Source: Galbibacter sp038433465
GTDB taxonomy: Bacteria > Bacteroidota > Bacteroidia > Flavobacteriales > Flavobacteriaceae
DNA: 64,000 bases
Assembly (NCBI RefSeq): GCF_038433465.1
Contig: NZ_JAESVF010000001.1
Span: 310,001-374,000, forward strand
Direction: 5' to 3'
The position numbers and the translations under genes were made by a program. A model generated the notes under the pieces. That model saw nothing but the letters and a program-made list of their open reading frames with translations. It searched no databases and was not told where the DNA came from. Positions 43,687-52,677 of the stretch are shown one piece after another. Numbering within the stretch: the first letter of the stretch is position 1; each line of letters starts with the position of its first letter.

Positions 43687-45048
43687 ATGGCAAAAGTAAA
43701 GACTACATTTTTCTGTCAGAATTGCGGTACACAATACGCAAAATGGCAAGGACAATGCTCTTCTTGTAAAGAGTGGAATACATTGGTTGAAGAAATTGTT
43801 CAGAAAGAGGACAAAAAAGGATGGAAAACAACCGATACTTCTTCTAAAAGAACTGCAAAACCACTCCGAATTCAAGAAATTGATGGCTCTCAAGAAATGC
43901 GAATGTCGTCTGGCGGAATGGAGTTCGACAGAGTTTTAGGAGGCGGAATTGTACCGGGATCGGTAACACTTTTAGGTGGAGAACCAGGCATCGGGAAAAG
44001 TACACTTTTGCTACAAATTGCACTTCATTTACCGTTTAAAACACTTTATGTTTCGGGGGAAGAAAGTCAGAAACAAATAAAAATGCGCGCCGAGCGTATT
44101 CATCCAGACAGCCAACATTGTTATATTTTAACAGAAACAAAAACGCAAAACATCTTCAAACAAATTGAAGCGACAGAGCCAGACATCCTCATTATCGACT
44201 CGATACAAACGCTACACACCGATTTTATCGAATCGTCTGCAGGAAGTATTAGTCAAATTAGAGAATGTACTTCCGAGCTTATAAAATTTGCCAAAGAAAC
44301 CAATACGCCCGTAATTTTAATTGGGCATATTACAAAAGACGGCCACATTGCAGGTCCAAAAATTCTAGAACATATGGTGGATACTGTACTTCAGTTTGAA
44401 GGCGACAGAAATCATGTGTACCGAATTTTAAGAGCACTTAAAAACCGATTTGGCTCGACTGCCGAATTAGGAATTTACGAAATGCTTGGCAGAGGTTTAA
44501 GAGAAGTGAGCAATCCTTCGGAAATATTAATTTCTAAAACCGAAGAAGAATTGAGCGGAACCGCAATTGCAGCTACGCTTGAAGGAATGCGACCATTGAT
44601 GATTGAAATCCAAGCGCTCGTAAGTACCGCTGTTTACGGAACTCCGCAACGCACCACAACAGGATACAATGTAAAACGCCTCAACATGCTTTTGGCAGTT
44701 TTAGAAAAAAGAGCAGGGTTTAGATTGGGCGCAAAAGATGTTTTTTTAAATATAACTGGCGGAATTTCGGTTGAAGAACCTGCCATTGACCTAGCTGTTG
44801 TAGCGGCCATTCTTTCAAGCAATGAAGATATCGCTATCGATAGAACTATTTGTTTTGCTGCTGAAGTTGGTTTAGCAGGCGAAATAAGACCTGTACAAAG
44901 AGTAGAACAACGTATTTTGGAAGCCGAGAAACTCGGTTTTTCAACTATTTTCGTTTCTAAACTCAATAAAATATCACTTAAAAACACACAAATAAACATT
45001 CAACGTGTTGCTAAAATTGAAGATGTCGTCGCTTATTTGTTCGGATAA
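43687..45048 (+). CDS. radA: DNA repair protein RadA
   Basis: The 453-residue protein has an N-terminal C4 zinc finger (Cys10, Cys13, Cys24, Cys27), a RecA-like core with Walker A GGEPGIGKST (97-106), the RadA-specific KNRFG (252-256), and a C-terminal Lon-like domain (about 285-453). It acts as a branch-migration helicase in recombination. Intact. Confidence 0.97.
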   Translation: MAKVKTTFFCQNCGTQYAKWQGQCSSCKEWNTLVEEIVQKEDKKGWKTTDTSSKRTAKPLRIQEIDGSQEMRMSSGGMEFDRVLGGGIVPGSVTLLGGEPGIGKSTLLLQIALHLPFKTLYVSGEESQKQIKMRAERIHPDSQHCYILTETKTQNIFKQIEATEPDILIIDSIQTLHTDFIESSAGSISQIRECTSELIKFAKETNTPVILIGHITKDGHIAGPKILEHMVDTVLQFEGDRNHVYRILRALKNRFGSTAELGIYEMLGRGLREVSNPSEILISKTEEELSGTAIAATLEGMRPLMIEIQALVSTAVYGTPQRTTTGYNVKRLNMLLAVLEKRAGFRLGAKDVFLNITGGISVEEPAIDLAVVAAILSSNEDIAIDRTICFAAEVGLAGEIRPVQRVEQRILEAEKLGFSTIFVSKLNKISLKNTQINIQRVAKIEDVVAYLFG

Positions 45049-45057
45049 ATTTTAAAA

Positions 45058-45849
45058 ATGATGAAAAAAACAATACTACTTACATGCAGTTTGATACTAT
45101 TGATTGCTTGTAACAGCACAAAAAAAGAAACAAAAACTAAGGAAGAAAACACACTAAAAATGGAAAAACCAGTAGATAATACAACTACAATCCCATTAGA
45201 AACCGATTTTGTGGCGACTGGTAAAAATCCGTCTTGGAGTGTACATATCGATTTTGATAAGCAAATTAGTTTTTCTGCTTTAGACGAACCAAAACAGCTT
45301 ATTCTTCCTGTTCCTGAAGCTCGAAAACCTCAAGATGTAAATGCCGTAAATTATTCAGCAACAACAGAAAATGGAACTTTACAAGTCACTATTTTCAGAA
45401 ATAACTGTAACACATCTACTGGGAAAACCTTCGGTTACAAAGTTCGAGTTCGTGCCAAAACAAATGAAATGGACGACTATAAAACCTTTGAAGGCTGTGG
45501 GAAATATTTAGGAGATTACCGATTAAACGATATTTGGGCACTCGTATCTATCGACGGGAAAGAAGTTGATAAATCCATGAAACGACCTAATTTAGAATTT
45601 AACTTACGCGAGAATAAAGTATACGGATTTAGCGGATGCAACAGAATTAACGGAGCCTTATCGGTAAAAAACAATAAAACAATTTCGATTGGAGATTTGA
45701 TAAGTACTAAAATGGCTTGTCCAAATGCAACCCTTGAAAGTACTTTTATGAAAGCTGTAAATGGAAAGGAATTCTCGTATAGTTTCGACAACCTTATTTT
45801 AACGCTTACTTCGGAAGCGCACACACTTACTTTTAGAAAAGTAGATTGA
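45058..45849 (+). CDS. META-domain lipoprotein with N-terminal COG3650-like domain
   Basis: The 263-residue protein has a lipoprotein signal ending LLIAC. Residues about 45-150 form a COG3650-like domain (FVATGKNPSWSVHIDFD...FRNNCNTSTGKTFGYKVRV...FEGCGKYLGDY), and about 152-262 form a META/HslJ domain (WALVSIDGKEV, PNLEFNL, VYGFSGCNRINGAL, TKMACPN). HslJ proteins are linked to envelope stress and novobiocin resistance in E. coli. ATG 45058 and 45061 are both possible. It starts 9 nt after radA. Confidence 0.9.
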   Translation: MMKKTILLTCSLILLIACNSTKKETKTKEENTLKMEKPVDNTTTIPLETDFVATGKNPSWSVHIDFDKQISFSALDEPKQLILPVPEARKPQDVNAVNYSATTENGTLQVTIFRNNCNTSTGKTFGYKVRVRAKTNEMDDYKTFEGCGKYLGDYRLNDIWALVSIDGKEVDKSMKRPNLEFNLRENKVYGFSGCNRINGALSVKNNKTISIGDLISTKMACPNATLESTFMKAVNGKEFSYSFDNLILTLTSEAHTLTFRKVD

Positions 45850-45861
45850 TAATAGTTGAAA

Positions 45862-45900
45862 AAAGAGGTTGTTAAAAACTATATTTTTAACAACCTCTTT
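45862..45900. terminator. Bidirectional terminator
   Basis: A 17-bp perfect stem (45862-45878 / 45884-45900, AAAGAGGTTG.../...CAACCTCTTT) with 5-nt loop and flanking A and T runs lies between convergent genes. Confidence 0.88.
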
Positions 45901-45924
45901 TATTTTTTAATACTCCAGACGATT

Positions 45925-46965
45925 TTACGGCGCAGGATTCGGAATTGCATTATGAATTTCATTAATTTCTGAAAGGATTTCTTCTGACAATTCCACCGAA
46001 ATACTTTCTATATTTTCTTTTAATTGGTCCATTTTGGTTGCACCAATAATATTGCTAGTTACAAAAGGTTGTGCATTTATAAAAGCAAGTGCCAACGTTG
46101 CCAACGACATATTGTTTTGCTTAGCCAAGTCGTAATATTTTTGTGTTGCCTCCAAAGACTGTTTCCCATTGTAACGCGACATTTCTGGAAACAAAACTAT
46201 CCTAGCATCTTCCAGCCCATTTTTTTCGATATACTTATCTGTTAAACGGCCAAAACCAAGTGGAGAGTACGGCAACAAGCCAACATTTTCTCTCATAGAA
46301 ATTTCAGCAAGACCAATTTCATAAGTTCTGTTAAGTAAATTATATGGGTTTTGAACCGTAGAAATACGCGGAAGTCCGTTAAATTTATTCTCCTCTAAAA
46401 AACGCATTACACCCCAAGGAACTTCATTCGAAAGTCCGATATACCTTAACTTCCCTTGTTTTATAAATCCTTCTAAAATTTGAAGTATTTCTTGAATGTT
46501 ATCTTTCCAGTTTTCATCTGCGTTATGCACATAGTCACGATGTCCAAAACAATTTGTAGTACGGTCTGGCCAATGCAATTGGTACAAATCAATATAGTCG
46601 GTTTGTAGTCGTTTTAAACTTCCGTGAAGCGCATCTTCAAATGCAGTTTTGGTAAATCCTTCCTCTCGAATACTGTGTTCGTTAAACTTAGAAGGCCCCG
46701 CAATTTTACTTGCTAATACAATTTCCTCTCGATTTCCCGATTTTTTAAACCAGTTTCCAATAATCGTTTCCGTGCTTCCTTGCGTTTCTTTTTCCTTCGG
46801 AATGGCATACAATTCAGCAGTATCAAAAAAGTTAACTCCTTGTGCAAAGGCATAGTCCATTTGTGCATGCCCTTCGGCTTCGGTGTTTTGCTTTCCCCAA
46901 GTCATTGTTCCCAAACAAATACGACTTACTTCGAGCGCTGAATTTGGAAGTTTATTATATTTCAT
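45925..46965 (-). CDS. Aldo/keto reductase, Tas-like
   Basis: The 346-residue TIM-barrel protein has the AKR tetrad Asp48, Tyr53, Lys87 and His131. The blocks LGTMTWGKQNTEAEGHAQMDYA and DLYQLHWPDR are typical of the E. coli Tas group, as is an extra loop at RTTNCFGHRDY. It reduces carbonyl compounds with NADPH; the physiological substrate is unknown. A structured repeat copy lies directly upstream (46998-47171). Confidence 0.93.
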   Translation of the reverse strand: MKYNKLPNSALEVSRICLGTMTWGKQNTEAEGHAQMDYAFAQGVNFFDTAELYAIPKEKETQGSTETIIGNWFKKSGNREEIVLASKIAGPSKFNEHSIREEGFTKTAFEDALHGSLKRLQTDYIDLYQLHWPDRTTNCFGHRDYVHNADENWKDNIQEILQILEGFIKQGKLRYIGLSNEVPWGVMRFLEENKFNGLPRISTVQNPYNLLNRTYEIGLAEISMRENVGLLPYSPLGFGRLTDKYIEKNGLEDARIVLFPEMSRYNGKQSLEATQKYYDLAKQNNMSLATLALAFINAQPFVTSNIIGATKMDQLKENIESISVELSEEILSEINEIHNAIPNPAP

Positions 46966-46997
46966 ATCGCAATTTTTTAAAATAAAATAATGTCAGT

Positions 46998-47171
46998 ATT
47001 TCATTTTTGTCTTGACACAAAAACGAAACAAAAAAGTCAAGACTAATCTAAAAAGTATAAAAAAATCTACGGGAACTACATCCACAGATAAAAAGAACTC
47101 GCTTCGCTCAGGCAGCTTTTTATCTCTCTCCCAAACTGCTCCCTTGATTTTCAACACTTTTTAGATAGGTC
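46998..47171. repeat. Structured intergenic repeat, copy A (174 bp)
   Basis: This stretch is nearly the same as 49133-49306, in the same orientation. Internal inverted repeats are TCTTGAC/GTCAAGA (47010-47016 / 47036-47042) and a perfect AGATAAAAAG/CTTTTTATCT (47086-47095 / 47116-47125). The shared words also include CCCTTGATTTTCAACACTTT. It lies between the OmpA lipoprotein stop and the aldo/keto reductase start, both on the minus strand. It has no ORF. I recall this sequence family as dispersed in Flavobacteriaceae genomes. Confidence 0.85.
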
Positions 47172-47229
47172 GAAAGCAAGATGAACCAATACAATTGAAA
47201 AAAACAAAATAAGTAATGATATTATAAAC

Positions 47230-48189
47230 TTAAATATCGTTTAACAACTTAGTTACCTCATCTAGTTTTGGCGTTAAAACAACTTCTATGCGTCGGTTTT
47301 TTGCTTTTCCTTCGGAAGTGTCATTACTAGCCACAGGAAGAAATTCGCCTTTCCCTGCTGCGGTTAAATTTGCAGGATTGATTTGTTTGTTTTCTTGTAA
47401 AATCTGTACAATAGCGGTTGCTCTTTTGGTCGACAAATCCCAATTATCCTTTAGCGCGCCGTTTCCTCCATAGGGCACATTATCGGTATGCCCTTCTATC
47501 AACACATCGATATCTGGGTTTTGCGCCAATACATTCCCTAGTTGTTGCACAGCCTTACGTCCATTTGCATTCACTGCCCAACTTCCGCTTTGAAACAACA
47601 ATTTGTTTTCCATAGAAACATACACCTTTCCGTTGCGTTGTTCTACCGTTAAACCTTTTCCTTCAAAATCTAAAAGTGCTCTCGAAATTGCATCTTTTAA
47701 ATCTTTCATAGCAGCATCTTTCGACGCTATTAAGCTTTCTAACTCTACAACTCTTTTGGAACGAGCTTCCAATTGTTGCTTTAAAGTTTCTAGCCTTGCA
47801 CTTTCAGCAGCCAATGCTTTTTCTTTTTCTTCCAACTGTTTTAAAAGCGCTCTATTTTTTTCTGAATTTTCAGCAATTGCTGCACTGCTATTTTTTTCTA
47901 ACGCATTGTAAGAAGCTTCCAAATTTGCTAAATTACTTTTGGCTGCTTCGTAATCTTGCTTTAACTGATTACGCTCTGCTAAGACTTCATCGTACTGCTT
48001 TTGAAGCGTATTCAAATTATTTTCTAATTGATTGTTTGCCGATTTTAATTCGTGATTTTCAGTTTCAAAATCGTCTTTTTGATTTTTTAACGCATCGTAT
48101 TTACTTTGCAAATCGTTGTATACTTTAGACGACACACAAGACGTTGCAAGTATTAAAAACAAAACTCCTGTTAATACCTTGTTTAGCAT
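47230..48189 (-). CDS. OmpA-family peptidoglycan-binding lipoprotein with coiled coil
   Basis: The 319-residue protein has a lipobox LATSC (Cys18), a long coiled coil (about 25-165, with heptads of Leu, Glu and Lys), and a C-terminal OmpA domain (about 185-310) with LIEGHTDNVPYG and NWDLSTKRATAIVQIL. It tethers the outer membrane to peptidoglycan through diaminopimelate binding. It is followed by the structured repeat copy A. Confidence 0.93.
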   Translation of the reverse strand: MLNKVLTGVLFLILATSCVSSKVYNDLQSKYDALKNQKDDFETENHELKSANNQLENNLNTLQKQYDEVLAERNQLKQDYEAAKSNLANLEASYNALEKNSSAAIAENSEKNRALLKQLEEKEKALAAESARLETLKQQLEARSKRVVELESLIASKDAAMKDLKDAISRALLDFEGKGLTVEQRNGKVYVSMENKLLFQSGSWAVNANGRKAVQQLGNVLAQNPDIDVLIEGHTDNVPYGGNGALKDNWDLSTKRATAIVQILQENKQINPANLTAAGKGEFLPVASNDTSEGKAKNRRIEVVLTPKLDEVTKLLNDI

Positions 48190-48213
48190 AATTTTCTGAG
48201 GGATTTTAAAAAA

Positions 48214-48978
48214 TTAATCTTCTAATTCAACTAAAATAGGACAATGGTCGCTATGTTTAGCTTCTGGTAAAATAACGGCTCTTTTTAATTTTTCTTGTAA
48301 AGGCTCGGCAACCATATTGTAATCGATACGCCAACCCTTGTTGTTAGCACGTGCATTTGCTCTGTAACTCCACCAACTGTAATGGTCTGGTTCTTTATTA
48401 AAATGACGGAAACTATCGATAAATCCACTATCGATAAAATTACCAATCCACTCGCGCTCTACAGGTAAAAACCCTGAAACCTTAGCATTTCTCACAGGAT
48501 CGTGAATATCGATAGCTTCGTGACAAATGTTATAATCTCCGCAAATAACAAGGTTTGGAACTTCGTTTTTAAGCGCATTTACATAGGTTTGAAAATCATC
48601 CATATACTTAAGTTTGTGCTCAAGTCTGTCGATATTTGTTCCTGAAGGCAAGTACAAACTCATTACCGAACAAGTGTCAAAATCGGCACGGATGTTTCTT
48701 CCTTCAAAATCCATATAGTCAATTCCTGTTCCGTAGGTAACGTTATTTGGCTGCGTTTTAGACAAAATTGCAACCCCGCTATACCCTTTTTTTTGGGCAC
48801 TAAACCAATAATGATACGGGTAGCCAGCTTTTTCAAAAACCGATAAATCTAACTGCTCTTTATTGGCTTTAATTTCTTGTAAACATATTACATCTGGGTT
48901 TGCCGATTGTAACCATTCTAAAAAACCTTTGTTGATTGCTGCACGAATTCCGTTTACGTTATAGGAGATAATTTTCAC
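48214..48978 (-). CDS. xth: Exodeoxyribonuclease III
   Basis: The 254-residue protein has the AP-endonuclease blocks: YNVNGIRAA (Asn7), CLQEIKA (Glu35), YSGVAILSK, CGDYNICHEAID and SDHCPILVE. It removes AP sites and 3' blocks from DNA. No signal peptide, so it is cytoplasmic, unlike the secreted relative at 61098. It precedes the OmpA gene by 24 nt. Confidence 0.96.
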   Translation of the reverse strand: MKIISYNVNGIRAAINKGFLEWLQSANPDVICLQEIKANKEQLDLSVFEKAGYPYHYWFSAQKKGYSGVAILSKTQPNNVTYGTGIDYMDFEGRNIRADFDTCSVMSLYLPSGTNIDRLEHKLKYMDDFQTYVNALKNEVPNLVICGDYNICHEAIDIHDPVRNAKVSGFLPVEREWIGNFIDSGFIDSFRHFNKEPDHYSWWSYRANARANNKGWRIDYNMVAEPLQEKLKRAVILPEAKHSDHCPILVELED

Positions 48979-49132
48979 GAATTGAAATTTTAAAAATTAA
49001 AAAGCTAAGATACGGATGTTTTGCTAAAATGAAGAACTGTAAAAGATGGTGTTGTAGATTGAATTCAGCCGAATTCAAAGATTAACTTCAGCTAAAGTAT
49101 AATCAATTTTTTTTTTTCAATTTCCTAAATAG

Positions 49133-49306
49133 ATTTCATTTTTGTCTTGACACAAAAACGAAACAAAAAAGTCAAGCCTAATTTTAAAAGTATCAAAAAA
49201 TCTACGGAACCATCCTCCATAGATAAAAAGAACTCGCTGCGCTCAAACAGCTTTTTATCTCTCACCCACACTACTCCCTTGATTTTCAACACTTTTAAAA
49301 TAGGTC
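49133..49306. repeat. Structured intergenic repeat, copy B (174 bp)
   Basis: This is the second copy of the element at 46998-47171, same length and orientation, with scattered substitutions. TCTTGAC and GTCAAG flank the first loop, and AGATAAAAAG/CTTTTTATCT form the second hairpin. Substitutions lie mostly in loops and linkers. It lies between the glyQS terminator and the xth start. The rest of 48979-49387 is AT-rich and shows nothing else besides the terminator. Confidence 0.85.
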
Positions 49307-49335
49307 AATTCATTCCTTATGAATAAAACAAAAAA

Positions 49336-49361
49336 GAGTAGCTATTTTGACACAGCTACTC
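49336..49361 (-). terminator. Terminator of glyQS
   Basis: GAGTAGCT (49336-49343) pairs with AGCTACTC (49354-49361). On the minus strand a T-rich run follows. Confidence 0.8.
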
Positions 49362-49387
49362 CCTTAAATTTTTTATTCTGAAAAACA

Positions 49388-50932
49388 CTATTTTGCTTTT
49401 TTAAGCCAGTGTTTTATATCAACTTCTTGTTTTACAATGTCGCGAAGCTCTTCAATCTTCACACGCTTTTGCTCCATAGTATCACGATGTCTAATTGTTA
49501 CTGTATTGTCTTCCAACGAATCGTGATCGACAGTTACACAGAAAGGAGTTCCCGCAGCATCTTGACGTCTGTAACGTCGTCCTACAGCATCTTTTTCATC
49601 ATAAGTAACATTGAAGTCCCACTTCAAATCTTCAAAAATTTCCTTTGCCAATTCTGGTAATCCATCTTTCTTAACCAACGGTAAAATTGCCACTTTTGTT
49701 GGCGCTAATACCGCAGGGAGTTTTAACACTGTACGTGTTGTTCCGTTTTCCAATTCTTCTTCTTGTAAAGAATTCGAAAATACTGCCAAAAACATTCTGT
49801 CTAAACCAATAGAAGTTTCTAACACATATGGCACGTAGCTTTTGTTTTCTTCTGAATCGAAATATTGTAATTTTTTATTGCTGAATTGCTCGTGTTGCGA
49901 TAAATCGAAATCGGTACGCGAATGAATTCCTTCCAACTCTTTAAATCCAAATGGAAATTTAAACTCAATATCGGAAGCTGCATCGGCATAATGCGCCAAC
50001 TTTTCGTGGTCGTGAAAACGATAGTTTTCATCGCCCATTCCTAACGATTTGTGCCACTTCAAACGAGTTTCTTTCCAGTATTCATACCACTCTTTTTGCG
50101 TTCCTGGTTTGATGAAAAATTGCATTTCCATCTGTTCAAACTCACGCATACGGAAGATAAACTGACGCGCAACAATTTCGTTACGGAAAGCTTTTCCTGT
50201 TTGTGCAATTCCAAAAGGAACTTTCAAGCGACTTGTTTTTTGAACATTTAGAAAGTTTACAAAAATACCTTGTGCCGTTTCTGGACGCAAATACAAGTCC
50301 ATTGCAGAATCTGCAGAAGCTCCCAATTTTGTACCAAACATAAGATTAAACTGCTTAACTTCTGTCCAATTTTTACTTCCTGTATCTGGATCTGCAATAC
50401 CTAGCTCTTCAATAAGTGCTTTTACATCGGCCAAATCTTCTTTCTCTAAAGATTGTCCTAAACGCTTTAAAATCGCTTGAGCTTCTTCAGTATATTTTAC
50501 CACTCTTGGGTTGGTAGCAACAAATTGGTCTTTATCAAAAGCATCGCCAAAACGCTTTTCAGCTTTAGCAACTTCTTTATCTATTTTAGCTTCAATTTTG
50601 GCAACATAATCTTCTACCAAAACATCGGCACGATATCTTTTCTTTGAATCTTTATTATCGATTAACGGGTCGTTAAAAGCATCTACGTGTCCAGAAGCTT
50701 TCCAAGTTGTAGGATGCATTAAAATTGAAGCATCAATTCCTACAATATTATCGTGCATTTGTACCATGGCTTTCCACCAGTACTCACGTATATTCTTTTT
50801 GAGTTCTACTCCGTTTTGTGCGTAATCGTATACGGCGCTTAAACCGTCGTATATTTCACTTGAAGGGAAAATATATCCGTATTCCTTCGCATGAGATATT
50901 ACTTTCTTAAATTGATCGTCTTGATTTGCCAT
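49388..50932 (-). CDS. glyQS: Glycyl-tRNA synthetase (alpha2 type)
   Basis: The 514-residue class II synthetase starts with KVISHAKEYGYIFPSSEIYDGLSAVYDYAQNGVELK. It has motif 2 (GIAQTGKAFRNEIVARQFIFRMREFEQMEMQFF), ETSIGLDRMFLAVF (motif 3) and the anticodon-binding domain (VAILPLVKKDGLPELA). It is the eukaryote/Gram-positive-like dimeric form, as usual in Bacteroidetes. Motifs given here are read off the translated gene. Intact. Confidence 0.97.
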   Translation of the reverse strand: MANQDDQFKKVISHAKEYGYIFPSSEIYDGLSAVYDYAQNGVELKKNIREYWWKAMVQMHDNIVGIDASILMHPTTWKASGHVDAFNDPLIDNKDSKKRYRADVLVEDYVAKIEAKIDKEVAKAEKRFGDAFDKDQFVATNPRVVKYTEEAQAILKRLGQSLEKEDLADVKALIEELGIADPDTGSKNWTEVKQFNLMFGTKLGASADSAMDLYLRPETAQGIFVNFLNVQKTSRLKVPFGIAQTGKAFRNEIVARQFIFRMREFEQMEMQFFIKPGTQKEWYEYWKETRLKWHKSLGMGDENYRFHDHEKLAHYADAASDIEFKFPFGFKELEGIHSRTDFDLSQHEQFSNKKLQYFDSEENKSYVPYVLETSIGLDRMFLAVFSNSLQEEELENGTTRTVLKLPAVLAPTKVAILPLVKKDGLPELAKEIFEDLKWDFNVTYDEKDAVGRRYRRQDAAGTPFCVTVDHDSLEDNTVTIRHRDTMEQKRVKIEELRDIVKQEVDIKHWLKKAK

Positions 50933-50967
50933 GTCGCAAAAATATACTTTTTAGAAGAATTAGAATT

Positions 50968-51888
50968 TTATTTCAGCTTAAAAACTGTAGAAGCCAGCAA
51001 ATTTTCTTTGTAAAACACATTTACGCGATAATCGCCTTCCATTTCTAGGTCTTTTACAATAATGTAGTCGCAAATTCCCATGGGCTTATTTTCGTAATCT
51101 ACTACAATTTTTTTGCTGTAAATTAGTTTTTTATCTCCAAAATTAACGGCAGCTCTATTTCCAATAATTTGATTTTTAGGATCGATAAACTGTACGTAAA
51201 AAACATGTTCTCCTGGCTGTAAAAGTGTTCCTGGAGCAATGTTAAAACAGGCTCTAAGTCTTTCGGCTTTTGCAGCGCGGTTGGTTTCTATAACTTTTCC
51301 GTTGCTACGCGCTTTATAGGCAATTCCTACAAGTGCAGACACTTTTAACGCAGGGTCTTTATCTATCTTTTTTGAAAGCTGAATGTTTTCGTTAATTAAT
51401 GAGTCTGTAAATTGTGTGAGGTTTTCGTTGGCACTTTTAAGTGCGTTGGAGTAACGCTCTAACTCGATGTATCGAAGCTTTGTACTATCAATTTCTTTTG
51501 AAAGTAAAAAGTTCTGTTGCTTGATAGAATCGGCAACTTTATGAAGGTATTTATTTTCTTTTCGTATCTCGGCAAGTTCTCGGCGGTAACGCCCCAAAAT
51601 TTGATAATCGACTTCTAGGAGTTTGATAGAATCTTTTAGCATGCTTATTCGCCTTCGGCTAAAATCAATCTCTTTTATATGGCTTTCGTTTTCTTTGGCG
51701 AGGGTATTTAAATCGTTTTCAATACTCTCCAAATCTTCTACAATCATGCCCTTAGCGTTTTCTAAAAAAGACACCTTTTCTTCGCTTTCTACATAATTAA
51801 AATATGAAAACCCTGTGAGTGCAGCGATACACATCAGCAGTACTCCTAAAATTATTTTTTGTCCAAGTTGCTTTTTTTGAGCACTCAT
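50968..51888 (-). CDS. Membrane-anchored coiled-coil protein, unknown function
   Basis: The 306-residue protein has a short cytoplasmic N-terminus, one transmembrane helix (about 11-31: KIILGVLLMCIAALTGFSYF), a long coiled coil (about 38-180) and a C-terminal beta domain (about 185-306) that ends in RVNVFYKENLLASTVFKLK. It is probably periplasmic and inner-membrane anchored. It resembles hypothetical proteins of Flavobacteria; no function is known to me. It is divergent from comF with a 40-nt gap. Confidence 0.85.
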   Translation of the reverse strand: MSAQKKQLGQKIILGVLLMCIAALTGFSYFNYVESEEKVSFLENAKGMIVEDLESIENDLNTLAKENESHIKEIDFSRRRISMLKDSIKLLEVDYQILGRYRRELAEIRKENKYLHKVADSIKQQNFLLSKEIDSTKLRYIELERYSNALKSANENLTQFTDSLINENIQLSKKIDKDPALKVSALVGIAYKARSNGKVIETNRAAKAERLRACFNIAPGTLLQPGEHVFYVQFIDPKNQIIGNRAAVNFGDKKLIYSKKIVVDYENKPMGICDYIIVKDLEMEGDYRVNVFYKENLLASTVFKLK

Positions 51889-51928
51889 TTAAATTCGTTA
51901 GATTTGAGTATAACTTCAATCTTTTTAA

Positions 51929-52627
51929 TTGATTAAGGCAGTAAAGATACTAAATGATCTTCAAAATTTATTTTTTCCGATCACTTGTTTAGGGTGTTCC
52001 GAAATTATAAGTTCGAACGATGCTTTGCTTTGTGTTTCTTGTCGGCATCAATTACCACTCACTCAATTTATTACTTATAACGACAATCCTACCGAAAAAA
52101 TTTTATACGGACGCATAAAAGTTGAAAATGCAGCTTCTTTTATTCAGTATTACAAAAAGGGAATAAGCCAACAACTTATCCATCAGCTTAAATACAAAGG
52201 GCATCAAGAGGTTGGAACTTTTTTTGGAAAATGGATCGGACATGAAATTTTAAATTCTGACAGATTTAAAGGAATTGACTATGTTGTTCCTGTTCCACTT
52301 CATCTAAAAAAATTAAAACAACGGGGCTACAACCAAGTGAGTAATTTTGGAAAAGAAATAGCAACTGCAATAGATGCTATTTATACGGAAAAGCTTTTGC
52401 TGAACACCACTTACACCAGTGCACATGCTTTAAAAAACCGAATGCAACGCGCTACGAGTTCGCAAAATAGGTTTGCGTACAATGAAGATTTCCCGATAGA
52501 AAACAAGCACATTTTATTGGTAGACGATGTAATTACTACGGGCGCCACGTTAGAGAGTTGTGTACGCGCCTTCCCAAAGGCCTTGCAATTAAAATTTAGC
52601 ATTATCACGATTGCAATTACATCTTAA
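51929..52627 (+). CDS. comF: ComF family amidophosphoribosyltransferase-like protein
   Basis: The 232-residue protein has an N-terminal zinc knuckle (LFFPITCLGCSE...CVSCRHQLP), the YVVPVPLHLKKLKQRGYNQ block and the PRPP-binding LLVDDVITTGAT (near 196-207). ComF proteins support natural transformation by acting in DNA uptake. TTG 51929 is taken as start, since no ATG is near and the N-terminus fits. Confidence 0.92.
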   Translation: MIKAVKILNDLQNLFFPITCLGCSEIISSNDALLCVSCRHQLPLTQFITYNDNPTEKILYGRIKVENAASFIQYYKKGISQQLIHQLKYKGHQEVGTFFGKWIGHEILNSDRFKGIDYVVPVPLHLKKLKQRGYNQVSNFGKEIATAIDAIYTEKLLLNTTYTSAHALKNRMQRATSSQNRFAYNEDFPIENKHILLVDDVITTGATLESCVRAFPKALQLKFSIITIAITS

Positions 52628-52677
52628 TTTCAACGTTACTAAAAATAATCGTTAATTTGCAGCTTTAATTGGGCTTG

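Noticed and set aside
47230..48189. Plus-strand ORFs opposite the OmpA lipoprotein (e.g. 47603-48128)
   Set aside because: They mirror the coiled-coil codons of the minus-strand gene and have no start context or domain.
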